From: Anaeramoeba ignava
Lineage: Eukaryota; Metamonada; Anaeramoebidae
DNA length: 64,000 bases
NCBI GenBank assembly: GCA_028826165.1
Contig: JAPDFW010000087.1
Coordinates: forward strand, 186,001 to 250,000
Direction: 5' to 3'
The notes beneath the pieces were generated by a model. It did not search any database, was not told where the DNA came from, and saw only the letters and a program-made list of their open reading frames with translations. Position 1 is the first letter of the stretch. Every line of letters begins with the position of its first letter. The translations under genes were made by a program, and so were the position numbers. Of this stretch, positions 10,344-23,800 are shown one piece after another.

Positions 10344-12423
10344 ATCAATATTTAAATCAAAATTTAAATCAAAATCAAAATTTAAATCAAAATCAAAATT
10401 TAAATCAAAATCAAAATTTAAATCAAAATCAAAATCAAATTCAAAATCAAAATCAAAATCAAAATCAAAATCAAAATCAAAATCAATATCCAAATCAATA
10501 TCCAAATCAATATTCAAATCAATATTCAAATCAATATTCAAATCAATATTTAAATCAATTTCCAAATCAATATCCAAATCAAAATCAAAATCAATATTTA
10601 AATCAATATTTAAATCAAAATTTAAATCAATATTCAAATCAATATTCAAATCAATATTTAAATCAATATTTAAATCAATATTCAAATCAATATCCAAATC
10701 AATATTTAAATCAAATTCAAAATCAATATTCAAATCAATATCCAAATCAATTTTCAAATCAATTTCAAAATCAATTTCCAAATCAATTTCAAAATCAATT
10801 TCAAAATCAATTTCCAAATCAATTTCAAAATCAATTTCCAAATCAATTTCCAAATCAATATCCAAATCAATTTCCAAATCAATTTCCAAATCAATATTTA
10901 AATCAATATTTAAATCAAATTCAAAATCAAAATCAAAATCAATATTTAAATCAAATTCAAAATCAAAATCAAAATCAAAATCAAAATGAAAATCAAAATC
11001 AAAATCAAAATCAAAATCAAAATCAAAATCAAAATCAAAATCAAATTCAAATTCAAAATCAAAATCAAATATTTAAATCAAATTCAAAATCAAAATCTAA
11101 ATCAAAATCAAAATTAAATTCAAATCAAAATCAAAATCAAAACCAAAATCAATATCCAAATCAATATTCAAATCAAAATCAAAATTAAATTCCAAATCAA
11201 TTTCCAAATCAATTTCAAAATCAATATTCAAATCAATTTTCAAATCAATTTTCAAATCAATTTCCAAATCAATTTCAAAATCAATTTCAAAATCAATTTC
11301 CAAATCAATATTCAAATCAAAATCAAAATCAAAATAAAAATAAAAATCAAAATCAAAATCAATTTCAAATTCAAAATCAAATTCAAAATCAAAATCAATT
11401 TCAAAATCAAAATTAAATTCCAAATCAATTTTCCAAATCAATTTCAAAATCAATATCCAAATCAATTTCCAAATCAATTTCCAAATCAATTTCCAAATCA
11501 ATTTCCAAATCAATTTCCAAATCAATTTCCAAATCAATTTCCAAATCAATTTCCAAATCAATATCCAAATCAATATCCAAATCAATATCCAAATCAATAT
11601 TTAAATCAATTTCCAAATCAATATTTAAATCAATTTCCAAATCAATTTCCAAATCAATTTCCAAATCAATTTCCAAATCAATATTTAAATCAATTTCCAA
11701 ATCAATTTCCAAATCAATTTCCAAATCAATTTCCAAATCAATATCCAAATCAATATTTAAATCAATTTCCAAATCAATATTTAAATCAATATTCAAATCA
11801 ATATTCAAATCAATATTTAAATCAAAATTTAAATCAATTTCCAAATCAATATTTAAATCAAAATCAATATTTAAATCAATATTAAAATTCAAATCAATAT
11901 TTAAATCAATATTAAAATTCAAATCAATATTTAAATCAATATCCAAATCAATATTCAAATCAATATTCAAATCAATATTTAAATCAAAATCAAAATCAAT
12001 ATTTAAATCAATATTTAAATCAATATTTAAATCAATATTTAAATCAATATTCAAATCAATATTTAAATCAATATTCAAATCAATATTCAAATCAATATTT
12101 AAATAAAATATTTAAATCAATATTTAAATCAATATTCAAATCAATATTTAAATAAAATATTTAAATCAATTTCAAAATCAATTTCCAAATCAATTTCAAA
12201 ATCAAAATCAATATCAATATCAAAATCAAAATCAAAATCAAAATCAAAATCAAAATCAATTTTCAAATCAATTTTCAAATCAATATTTAAATCAAAATCA
12301 ATATTTAAATCAATATTTAAATCAATATTTAAATCAATATTTAAATCAAATATTTAAATTAATATTTAAATCAATATCTAAATCAATTTCAAAATTAAAT
12401 TCAAATCAAAATCAAAATTAAAT
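9904..12423 (+). repeat. AAATCA-type array: Asn/Gln tail and its downstream extension
   Basis: About 2.5 kb of 6-bp AAATCA/AAATCC/ATTTAA variants, first as coding (NQ)n and then beyond the stop. One frame reads NQYP, NQFP, NQYS and NQYL repeats through most of the region, broken by a few indels and isolated TAA codons (for example near 11185, 11413 and 11883). On the opposite strand it reads as Asp/Leu/Ile/Phe repeats, which I regard as a shadow. Confidence 0.85.
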
Positions 12424-12571
12424 TCAAAAAATAAAAATGAATTTCTCTTTCAAATTTTTTATCAATTTTGTGTTTTGTTTTAAATGAAAAAAGAAATGAA
12501 AATGAATTTTGTTAATTGATTTAATTTGAAATTTGAAATCAAAAAAGAAAAAAGAAAAGAAAAAAAAAGAA
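12424..12571. other. Convergent spacer after the AAATCA array
   Basis: 148 bp of A/T-rich sequence between the end of the array and the stop of the minus-strand gene. No feature recognised. Confidence 0.35.
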
Positions 12572-13357
12572 TTAATTTTTGTTTGAAGTATCATAATCAA
12601 TTTCTTTTTTCTTAACAACTTCTTGAAACATTGGATCAAAAGAACTCAATCTTTTAAAAAGAATATTGTTAGCGATTTTTTCAATTTCTTCCAAAATGGG
12701 ATTTAAAATCAAACCAGAAATCCAATTATCAATAGAAACAATAGCTTCATAACATTGTTGATTTTCACAAGAAGGATCTAAAAACTTTCGATAGCAATGA
12801 GTTAATAAATCGAACAACGCAAAAATAACTTGGAAATAATCAAACTTAGAAGTGTTTACTTTTGGAAGTATTAAAAATTGATAATTAATATTTGAATCAT
12901 CAGATAAAAAAGTTTTTGATTTCACTGTTTGTGTGTCATCTCCAACATTCAATTTGATTTTTTTGAATCTTCTAACTTTAAATTCGCTTGAATATTCTTC
13001 GAATAGTGAAGCTAAAGATTGAAGATAGTTTGGTCCGTTTGGGATTTGAAGAAACGGGCCGAGACTTAGACCAAGGAAGAAGAATAAATTTGTTCTATTT
13101 TTCAATTTAATTTTTTAATTTAATTTTTTAATTTAATTTTTTAATTTAATTTTTTTAATTTATTTTTTTCAAATAAACCTCGTTCTTAAAATGGTTTGTG
13201 AATTTGTATAAAATGATGAAATGTCTGTTTGTGTAAGTGAAACTATATTTAACCAATATACTTCACCTTCATGTAATCTTTTTAAATAATCAAAATTATT
13301 CGTTCTTTTGGTTACAAGATTTTCTAATAATCCAAAATAATCAGTTCCAATTGACAT
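12572..13357 (-). CDS. Unrecognised conserved-looking protein (two exons, 233 aa)
   Basis: Exon 1 is 13357-13179 and exon 2 is 13094-12572; the 84-nt intron has GTTTAT..AATAG ends. Splicing joins ..TILRT to RTNLFFFLGLSLGPFL in frame, with the AG|A codon split, and removes the stop in intron 1. The product has ordinary amino-acid composition with no low-complexity tail, a hydrophobic LFFFLGLSLGPFL segment near residues 62-75, and helical stretches such as YFQVIFALFDLLTHCYRKFL; it looks like a folded cytosolic domain. I do not recognise the family. It lies head-to-head with the decayed ankyrin copy, 94 bp away, and shares with ZCCHC10 the same type of divergent promoter. The MSIGTDYFGLLENL start is chosen because it is the first ATG after that promoter. 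Confidence 0.7.
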
Positions 13358-13451
13358 TTTTTAAATAAAAAAAATGAAAAAAAATGAAAAAAAAATATTT
13401 TTAATTTTTCATTTTTTTTTGAACTTTTTTTTTTAAAAACAATAAAACAAA
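13358..13451. promoter_or_regulatory. Duplicated divergent promoter
   Basis: Nearly identical to 4404-4500 across its whole length, including CATTTTTTAAATAAAAAA at the minus-strand start and AAAAACAATAAAACAAAATG at the plus-strand start. Similarity on the left ends at the minus-strand ATG, where the divergent partner changes from ZCCHC10 to an unrelated gene. Confidence 0.65.
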
Positions 13452-16400
13452 ATGCAACAACAAAACACAAATCAAAGCACACAAAACACACAAAATAACA
13501 CAAATTCAAATGAAAATCAAAACACAAATCAATTAAAACAAGTTTATGAAGCAATAAGAACAAATAATATTCAATTTTTTAATTCAATTCCAACTTTGAA
13601 AACAACAGAACAATTTGAAAAAGAAAATGAACCTTTTTTAAATTATGCTTTTGAACAAAAAATAAAAAATGAAATTATTCAAAAACTTATTGAAAAAGAA
13701 ACTAATTTAAATTGGTTTGATAAATACAGAAATAATCCTTTACATATTGCTTTGAAAAACCAATATTCAAATGAAATTATTGAATTATTAATTTCCAAAG
13801 AATCTGATATTAATTCAAAAAATAATGAAAATGAAATACCTTTACATATTGCTTTGAAAAATAAATATCCAAAAGAAATTATTGAATTATTGAATTATTA
13901 ATTTCTAAAGGATCTGATATTAATTCAAAAAATAATGAAAATGAAATACCTTTACATATTGCTTTGAAAAATAAATATTCAAATGAAATTATTAAATTAT
14001 TAATTTCCAAAGGATCTGATATTAATTCAAAAAATAATCTAAATGAAATACCTTTACATATTGAAATTTGAAAATAAATATAATTCAAAAGAAATGAAAT
14101 TTTTAATTTATTAAAAATTCAAAAGAAATATTGAATTATTAATTCAAAAAATGATGGAAAAGAAATACCTTTACATATTGCTTTGAAAAATAAATATCCA
14201 AATGAAATTATTGAATTATTAATTTCCAAAGGATCTGATATTAATTCAAAAAATAATCAAAATAAAATACCTTTACATATTGCTTTGAAAAATAAATATC
14301 CAAAAGAAATTATTGAATTATTAATTTCCAAAGGATCTGATATCAATTCAAAAAATAATCAGAATGAAATACCTTTACATATTGCTTTGAAAAATAAATA
14401 TTCAAAAGAAATTATTGAATTATTAATTTCCAAAGGATCTGATATTAATTCAAAAAATAATGAAAATGAAATACCTTTACATATTGCTTTGAAAAATAAA
14501 TATCCAAAAGAAATTATTGAATTATTAATTTCCAAAGGATCTGATATTAATTCAAAAAATAATCAAAATGAAATACCTTTACATATTGCTTTGAAAAATA
14601 AATATCCAAAAGAAATTATTGAATTATTAATTTCCAAAGGATCTGATATTAATTCAAAAAATAATCAAAATGAAATACCTTTACATATTGCTTTGAAAAA
14701 TAAATATCCAAAAGAAATTATTGAATTATTAATTTCCAAAGGATCTGATATTAATTCAAAAAATAATCAAAATGAAATACCTTTACATATTGCTTTGAAA
14801 AATAAATATCCAAAAGAAATTATTGAATTAATTCCAAAGGATTATATTTTCAAAAAGGATCAAATGATATTAATTCAAAAATAATCAAAATGAAATACCT
14901 TTACATATTGCTTTGAAAAATCAAAATATTCAAAATGAAATTATTGAATTATTAATTTCCAAAGGATCTGATATTAATTCAAAAAATAATCAAAATGAAA
15001 TACCTTTACATATTGCTTTGAAAAATAAATATTCAAATGAAATTATTGAATTATTAATTTCTAAAGGATCTGATATTAATTCAAAAAATAATCAAAATGA
15101 AATACCTTTACATATTGCTTTGAAAAATCAAAATTCAAAAGAAATTATTGAATTATTAATTTCCAAAGGATCTGATATTAATTCAAAAAATAATCAAAAT
15201 GAAATACCTTTACATATTGCTTTGAAAAATAAATATCTAAATGAAATTATTGAATTATTAATTTCCAAAGGATCTGATATTAATTCAAAAAATAATCAAA
15301 ATGAAATACCTTTACATATTGCTTTGAAAATATTCAAAAAGAAATTATTGAATTATTAATTTCCAAAGGATCTGATATTAATTCAAAAAATGATCAAAAT
15401 GAAATACCTTTAAAAATTGCTTTTGAAAAATAAAAATCAAAGAAATTATTTTTATTAATTTATTGCTTTAAAAATAAAAAAATGAAATTAAATTTTTTTA
15501 TTTATTTTTTGAAAAAAAAATATCCAAAAGAAATTATTGAATTATTAATTTCAAAAATAATCAAATGAAATAAATACCTTTACATATTGCTTTGAAAATA
15601 AATATTCAAAAAGAAATTATTGAATTATTAATTTTCAAAAAGGATCTGATATTAATTCAAAAATAATCAAAATGAAATAATTTTACATATTGCTTTGAAA
15701 AATAAAAATTCAAAAAGAAATTATTGAATTATTAATTTCCAAAGGATCTGATATTAATTCAAAAATAATCAAAATCAAATACCTTTACATATTGCTTTGA
15801 AAACCAAAATTCAAAAGAAAATTGAATCCAAATGGAATTATAATTCAAAAATAATGGAAGTGAAATATTGAGAGATTGCTTTAAAAATAAATATTTTTGA
15901 AATTAAGAAATTTCAAAAAATGACAAAATTTAATTTTGAAATAATTGAAAATTTATTTCCAAAAATTTATTCATTTAATGAAGATTTAAACAATTTTTGA
16001 AATCAAATGAATTTAAAGATATTGAAATTTAAAAGTAGTGATAATCAAAAATATTCAAAAAAGCTCATAAACAATTTTATAAATTAATTTATCAAACAAA
16101 TTTTCAAAAATACAAAATGAAATTATTAATATTTAAAAAGAAAACAAAAAAAAGAAATTATTCAATTCAAATTAAATTTCATTTTATACAAAATTTATTG
16201 ATTTTGATAAATTTATTGAAAAATTCAAAAATCAATTTATTCAAAATTAAACAAAAAAAAAAATCAAAATTTTCAATTTTATTTTCAAATGAAATTGAAT
16301 TTGAAAAACAAAAAAATTTAATTCAAAAAATTAATTTTAAATGAAATTGAAAAAAATCAAATGAAAGAATTTAAAAAAAGGATTAATTTAATATTTATTT

Positions 16401-16830
16401 GAATAAACAAAATTTGATTTAAAATGGATTAAAGAAAAAGAAGGAATAAAAGGAATATTAAAAGATTTTGAAGAATTTTATCAACAAAAATGAAATTTAA
16501 AGATTTAAATATAATAATTCAATATGAAAAAAAAGAAATTAAAGTTCATAAATTAATATTACAAATAAGAAGTGAATTATTTAAAGGAATGTTTTTAAGT
16601 GTTAATGATTTATCAAATCAAGTTCATGAATATTTAGGAAAATCAATAAATCAAACAATTCAACAATTAATTTATTTTTAAATCAAATGATAAAATTGAT
16701 GAAACAAAAATAACAAAAGAAAAATATTTTAAAGAATTTTACACAATTTAAAAGATTATTATCAATTAAATCAAAAATCAATTTTCAAATCTTATTTACT
16801 TGATTTTTATTCCAAATCAATTTATTTGAA
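13452..16830 (+). pseudogene. Decayed second copy of the ankyrin-BTB-BTB gene
   Basis: The first 149 codons nearly match the gene at 4501 (same Asn/Gln leader and ankyrin cap). A 10-bp repeat insertion near 13890 then breaks the frame. Open stretches persist at 13879-14088 (shifted), 14183-14884 and 14913-15359, each still carrying canonical 34-residue ankyrin units. From about 15400 lesions become dense: A/T insertions, lost helix codons and stops. The first BTB (about 15950-16230) is barely recognisable; the second survives as a short frame at 16490-16681 with KVHKLILQIRSELFKGMFL. Damage therefore increases toward the 3' end. Nearly all lesions are short A/T indels, so real decay and poor consensus in a repetitive region cannot be separated here. 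Confidence 0.8.
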
Positions 16831-16839
16831 AATCAAAAA

Positions 16840-17640
16840 TCAAAATCAAAATATTTGAAAATCAAAAATCAAAATCAAAAATCAAAATCAAAAACAAAAA
16901 AAACAAAAAATTAAATCATTTATTTCCAAATCAAAATTTATATTCAAAATTTAAAATTTTAAAATCAAATATTTAAATCAAATATTTTAAATCAAATATT
17001 AAAAATCAATATTCAATTAATATTTCAAATCAATATTTAAATCAATATTTAAATCAAATATTCAAATCAAATATTTAAATCAAATATTTAAATCAAATAA
17101 AATATTTGAAATCAAATATTTAAATCAAATATTTAAATCGTGGTTAATATTTTTCAAAAATCAAATATTTAAATCAAATATTTAAATCAAATATTTAAAA
17201 ATATTTAAATCATAAATATTTAAATCAAATATTTAAATCAAATATTTAAATCAATATTTAAAATCAAATATTTAAATCAAATATTTAAATCCAAATATTT
17301 AAATCAAATATTTTAAATCAATATTTAAATCAAATATTTAAATCAATATTTAAATCAATATTTAAATCAATATTTAAATCAAATATTTAAATCAAATATT
17401 TAAATCAAATATTTAAATCAAATATTTAAATCAAAAATATTTAAAATCAATATTTAAATCAAAATATTTAAATCAAATATTTAAATCAAATATTTAAATC
17501 AAAATATTTAAATCAAATATTTAAATCAAAATATTTAAATCAAATATTTAAATCAAATATTTAAATCAATATTTAAATCAAATATTTAAATCAAATATTT
17601 AAATCAAATATTAAAATCAAATATTTAAATCAAAAAATTA
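16840..17640. repeat. AAATATTTAAATC tandem array
   Basis: Degenerate repeats of about 13 bp (AAATATTTAAATC) following the decayed ankyrin copy. AAATATTT is its own reverse complement, so neighbouring units can pair. The array occupies the position of the AAATCA array after copy 1 and probably derives from the same Asn/Gln tail. No gene is seen in it. Confidence 0.75.
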
Positions 17641-17879
17641 AATCAATTTCAAAATCAAAAAAATTTCCAAAATCAAATCAAAAATCAATATTTAAATCAA
17701 AAATCCAAATCAAATTTTAAATCAAAATTTAAATCAAATAAAAAATTTAAAAATAAAAATTTTTAAATAAAAATAAATAATAAAAAATTAGATCAAAAAA
17801 CAAAAAATAAAAAATAAAAATAAATAGCAAAACATTTCATTTTTCAATTTTTGAAACCCTTTTTATTAAAAAAACAAAA
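17641..17879. other. Upstream region of the large membrane-protein gene
   Basis: A/T-rich sequence; a TTTCATTTTTC motif at about 17835-17845 lies some 40 bp before the ATG at 17880. Otherwise featureless. Confidence 0.4.
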
Positions 17880-20800
17880 ATGGTGAAAAAACAATTTATT
17901 TATTTCACTTTAATTCTCTTTTTTCAAATTATCTTTTTAAATTTTAGTAAAAAAAAAAAACAAAATTAAAAAAAAATTTTTTTTGTTGTGGTTATTTGTT
18001 TAAATTAATTTTAAACTGTTCTAATTTTAGAAATTAATTGCAATCTACCGTTTCCAGAAAATTGTACATTTGATGATCCGAACACTTATTATCTTGAAGC
18101 AGGAAAGGAATATAATTTTTCATGTATTCTTGAACAAGGAACAGATGTAAAACAAAACAAAACAAAACAAAAACATTTTTTTTGATATGTTAAAATAAAT
18201 TTTAATAGATAACTATTTTATGTAAAGATTATCTTAACGAAACAACATTATTTTATGTTGATATTATGGTAAATAAATTAAATAAAAAAAAAAGCAAATT
18301 TATGAATTGTTTTTTTTTTGGAATTAAATAGACTGAAGCTGGAAAAAACATTTTTTTTGATATGCAAAATTGTGGACCTAATTTGACTTTTGGACTTAAT
18401 ATTTCTGTTGATAATTTCACTAATCTCAATTTCAGTAATGTGTATTTTAATTCATCAGCTCGTATTAGTGCAAACTCTTCAAGTCTTAATCTGAATAATT
18501 GTAGTATAAATGGAACGAATGAGTTTAATGAAGATGAATATTTTATTGAGACACTTGATTCTACTGTTGTGATTGAAATGTTGAACAATCCAAATCCATC
18601 CTCTTTCCCAAATCTTTTATTTAAGCAAGAGTTTAATATAACTTCAGAAGTAACAGTAACTTATTGTGATGAAAATTTTAATTTCACACTGGATGGCATT
18701 CAAACAATTTTAACTAATTGTACTCCTTTAGAACTCACAATAAACAACACTCATCTAACACTTGCGGATAATTATTCAGAAATCAACAATTTAATTATTG
18801 ATAATTCAGATTTTACAATTTCCGATTTGGTGGTTCGAAAATTATCTCTTTATGGAAATTCTTCAATTTCTGCTCCTTTTGTAAATGTGAATGAATCACT
18901 TTTTATTTATGGAAGTTCTTCTGATTCAAAAGGAATTAGTACTTATCTTTATTTTAATGGAACAGTATTTGCAAGCGAAGAAACTGAAATTGAAATTAAA
19001 AACCGTCTTACAATTTCATCTTCAGCTTGTAATTATGAAACAACCAATCTAACTTTTTTGGTTAACAATGGAGTTTTGGAAATCAATAACCCTATTACAA
19101 TTAAAGAGATTGAATTTAATGGATTAAGCTCATTAAATGGAACAGGAAGTCTGCAAATTTTAGATTTCATACATTTTACTGAAACAGGAGATAAGATAAT
19201 TTCAGCTTCTTTGAAAATCTTAAATTTAAGCAATTCTGAAACTTCCATTCCATTTGATGGTTTCGTTCTGTTATACTCTGATTTTTTTATCAATACTTCT
19301 CTGGATTCAGTTATGCTTCCTAGCCTAAAATTGGTGGGTCCTGAAACAAATTTGAAGTTATATTCTGAGGTTAGCAATACCAATTACACAGTTCCATTTC
19401 TGAGAATTGATGGAGGAAGCATTACTGGGAATGAGACCAATTTTTTATTGGTTGAAGATAAAACAAACTTCTACAATTACTCAGTAATTAATTACATTCA
19501 GATTGATTCAAATGAAACATCATTGTTCGGAATTGGATCAATTAATTTTCAAAATTCTGCTCGTTTGTATACATCCATCGCAAATTCTGAATCAGGTTCT
19601 AATTTTAATCTTTTTGGATCAGGATTTTTCACTACAGAATTATTGAATGTTGAAGGCAATTTGAGTTTTGATGGGATATTGAACCCAAAAAACATTGAGA
19701 TTAAAGAAAATGCAATTTTGGAAGGTATTATTGAAGAATATTACTTTTCGAGTGTAAATGTTACATTGAATGGATCTTTTATAATTAAGTATTCGTCGCT
19801 TGATAATGTTTTTGATAGTTTTATTTGTTATTCACAAAATTCATTTCCATTGACTCTTATCAATTCAGATATGCACTTTGGCGAAAATCAATTTGCTCTT
19901 CCTCCATTAAAAATGACAAACTCAATCATATCTAATTTCAGTTCCATTTTGCAAGGTCTTTTCCTTGAAGGATCCAATTCTTTTATTGATTCTAGCATAA
20001 CATTTGAAAATGGATTAATTCAATCCAAAGAATATGCATATTCATTTCTTGATCTTAATTCAACAACTCTTAATTTCGATGATTATTCAGGATTAAATTT
20101 AAGCTCAAGTTCTTCTCTTAGAATTTTTTCTTCAGATTATACAACACTTAATTTATTTTATGATGGAGTAACCAATTCAACTTTTTCAGTTTCAAACGAT
20201 TCTTCACTTAAATTAGAGAATATTCGTTTGGAAGTTAATGGGGATTCAGTCCTTGATCTGAATGGTACCATTTTAGTCAATGGATCTTATTTAAGAATTT
20301 ATAATTTTAATTATAAATGGATTGGAAATCTTGAAATTATTAATTCAAGTTCAGAAGTTTATTTGGAAAGTAGTTTAAAAATGAAAAATCTCAGTTTTTC
20401 GCAAGGTAAATTGACTTTCGATCATATACATGCAAGTGATTATAATTCATCTTTAATTTTTGGTGATGGAAAGAGTGAAGATGCGATTGTTAATGAAAAC
20501 AAAGCTACTCAAGCAACAATTTACTCATTAGGATACATTGAAATCAATAATAATACTGTTTTCAATAAGATTGGATTTGATATTCAAAATGGTTCTTTGG
20601 TAATCAATGGAGCTAATTTAACTGATCCATCCTATCAATCAAACATCACAAATCAAGGAGAAATCAAAATAAATCCCAACATCGCTCATGAGCTCAATGA
20701 AAAACAAGACGGAGGCTATTTAGATGAGGAATCAAGTGATTTTTATATTGATTTTTCTGTTCAAAATCAAGGAGGAATTATTAGATGCTATCAAAATGTG

Positions 20801-23800
20801 AGATTTATCCGAATGCTTACTTCCTCAGGAATTATTGAAACATCAAATAATTTGACTTTTGAAAATGGATTAGATTTATGGGGTACAGGAAAAATTCAAG
20901 GATTATGGGGTGAAAAACCAAATATTTTTATTAATGAAAGTTTGTATATGCATGAATCTTCCCAAATTGAATTTTTCAATATCTATATCGACAAATCATT
21001 TAGTGTTTCTGGTTCTACAAATAAGAGCATTATAGATTCAAATTTAACAGCAAAATCTTTTTATTGTGATTTCGGAGCTCAATTTCATTTGAATGGATCC
21101 ATTGCCACAATTCAAGAAGATTATTTTTTTAATTATGAATGTTTTCTCACATCAAGTACTTACAGTTATTCATCAGAATTTTACAATTATGGAAATTTTT
21201 TTGTAGAAAATTTAATCAGCATCTCGTTTGATGTTGATTTTTTTAGCTATGGAAATATTTCTGCGGATTCTTCTGGTATTTTGTTCAAGAAATTAAAAAG
21301 TTATGGAGATTTTCAATTAAATAATTCAAATTTAACTCTTTTGGAGGATTCCTTCTTGGATAACAGAGATATAGATAATCACCCTGGAGTAACCCATCTA
21401 ACTCAATCAATTATTGAGATGAGGAATGGAAAAAATATGACATTTTTGGGGTTTTTTATAATTGAGGATGGTCTTTCAGTTTTAGGAAATTTTCAGATGA
21501 ATGAATCCTCAAATGTGACCTTAAAATTGAAAAATTATGATTCCTATTTATTAATTAATGAACCAAGTTCAATAGACTGGGAAATATCACTTAATTTACT
21601 TTCAGAATCAGAAGGAGGTGTAAGAAATGAACCATATAGCGTGATTAAGTTCAATGGTTCATCTAACTTTTCTCAAGATCAACTTAAAACATTTGATGAA
21701 CAATACATTGAATTTTCAGAATATGGAGATTATCTAATCGCAAAAGTAAAAGGATGTCGAAAAGGGCAATTCAGTCAAAGTTTTGATCAAAAATGTTTTC
21801 CCTGTGATAATGGAACATATAATAATCAATACGGAGCATTTTCTTGTAATCTTTGTCCAATAGGATATTTTTCAAAGGATAAAGGACAGGAAGAATGTCA
21901 GCCTTGTGATCCAGGTAGTTATCAACAAGAACGAGGAAAAATGGAATGTTCTTTATGCTCACAAGGAACATTTTCATCACAAAATGGTTCATATTACTGC
22001 AAAGAATGTCCACCAGGCCAATACAATACCATAAACGGATCTTCAAGCTGTGAAATTTGTGGGATCGGGAACTTCAGTGATAATCCAACAAGATGTGAAT
22101 TTTGTCCAAAAGGAACATTCAATCCTCAAGAAGGATCTTTTCTTTGCTATCCTTGTTTTATGGGAACATACAATGATCTATTAGGCCAAAGATTTTGCGC
22201 TTCGTGTGGAAGAGATAGTTATCAAGATGAGATGGGAAAAGAAACATGCAAAGGATGTCCAGCAAATTCTGAAACAAATGTTTATGGAGCATCAGATATT
22301 AATGATTGTCTTTGTTCATTAGGATTTTATGGAATTGCGAGTGAAGCATGTAAAACTTGCCCTACTGGAAGTGTGTGTAATGATGTTGGGATTATTGTTC
22401 CTTCTGCAGAAGAAGGATATTGGCATTCGAGTTCTGATCCAGAAACATTTCTTGAGTGCTCAGTGAAAGAAGCATGCCCAGGAGGAGGAAGTAATAATTG
22501 CAACAAAGAACTTGGATACAGCGGCAATTTATGCTCTGTATGTTTGAAGGGATTCTACAAATTTGGCGAGCAATGCATGAAATGTCCTAATAATCAGAAA
22601 AATCGATTGATTATTGTTGGATTTTTCATTGTTTTTCTTTGTTTGTTTCTTTTCATTATTGCAAGGAAAATTAGGAATTATTTTGCTTCTTTTAGTATTA
22701 TGTTCTCTTTTCTTCAAGTTCTTGCTGTCATTTCTGGACTTAAATTGAATTGGCCTGATTCTATTGAATCAACATGGAGATCCATTTCAATATTCAATTT
22801 CAATATTGATTATCTTGCTGTTGAATGCAGTTTGTCGTTGACTTACACCCAGAAATGGATACTCTGTATGGTTTTCCCTTTCATTCTTCTTATTGTGTTG
22901 TTGCTTGTTTATTTTTTTGTTTTTCTTCATTCCAAAATCATTGAAAAATGCGGAGCAGGATTTATGAGAAAATTCCCAAGATTTTGTTCAAAGCCAAGCA
23001 GAAAAACAACAAACAAATATCTGTTTATTTTCTCGTGGTTAAGGTTCAAGATTAGTCAATTATTCACACATGGATTTGGCAAAGAACAGAGGAAATCCCT
23101 TTACAATAACTTGATAAACTCATACTCAACAATTCTGTCATTTATTTACCTTTTTCTTTCTTACAAAACCCTTCAAATATTCGACTGCAAAAAGCAATCA
23201 GAAGGAACATATACGTTCGGAGGAGATCCATCACTTTTCTGTTATGAACAATGGTGGAAAGATATATTTCCATGGGCAATTGCTTGTATTGTTCTTTATG
23301 TTTTTGGAATTCCTTTTGTGCTCACAACTTTCTTTTTTGTCTCATCCAAAAAACTTGATGAACAAACTTTTGATTTGAGATTTGGATTATTATGTGCGAG
23401 ATACACAAAAACTTGGTTTTTCTGGGAAATATTTGTTATGATTCGCAAGCTATTTTTGACTATTGCCCAAATATTTCTTTCGTTTGATTCAATTATTCAA
23501 TCAGTTGTTTGTGTTATTGTTCTTCTGTTCGCACTTGTTCTGCAAATACATGCAAAACCTTTCATTTCAGATCGGCACAATACACTTGAATTTGTTTTGA
23601 TTTGCTTTTCGGAAATTATCCTTTTTTCAGGAATGATTTTTGTTTCAAATGATTTGGAGCAATCAAGTGCAAGAGGCATTTTAGCCACAATTATAGTTGT
23701 TATCATTTGGATCTCATTTTCAACTCTTATAATCATGATTCTATTTGAGATTAGACACAGATTAAGAGTGCATAAAGGAAAGGATGTTGATGAAATTAAA

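Noticed and set aside
9871-12090. Long open frames reading KIKIKI, SKSISKSI, LILILI or DIDLNIDL on both strands
   Set aside because: They are alternative readings of the AAATCA array that begins as the Asn/Gln tail; they lack independent starts and any non-repeat domain.
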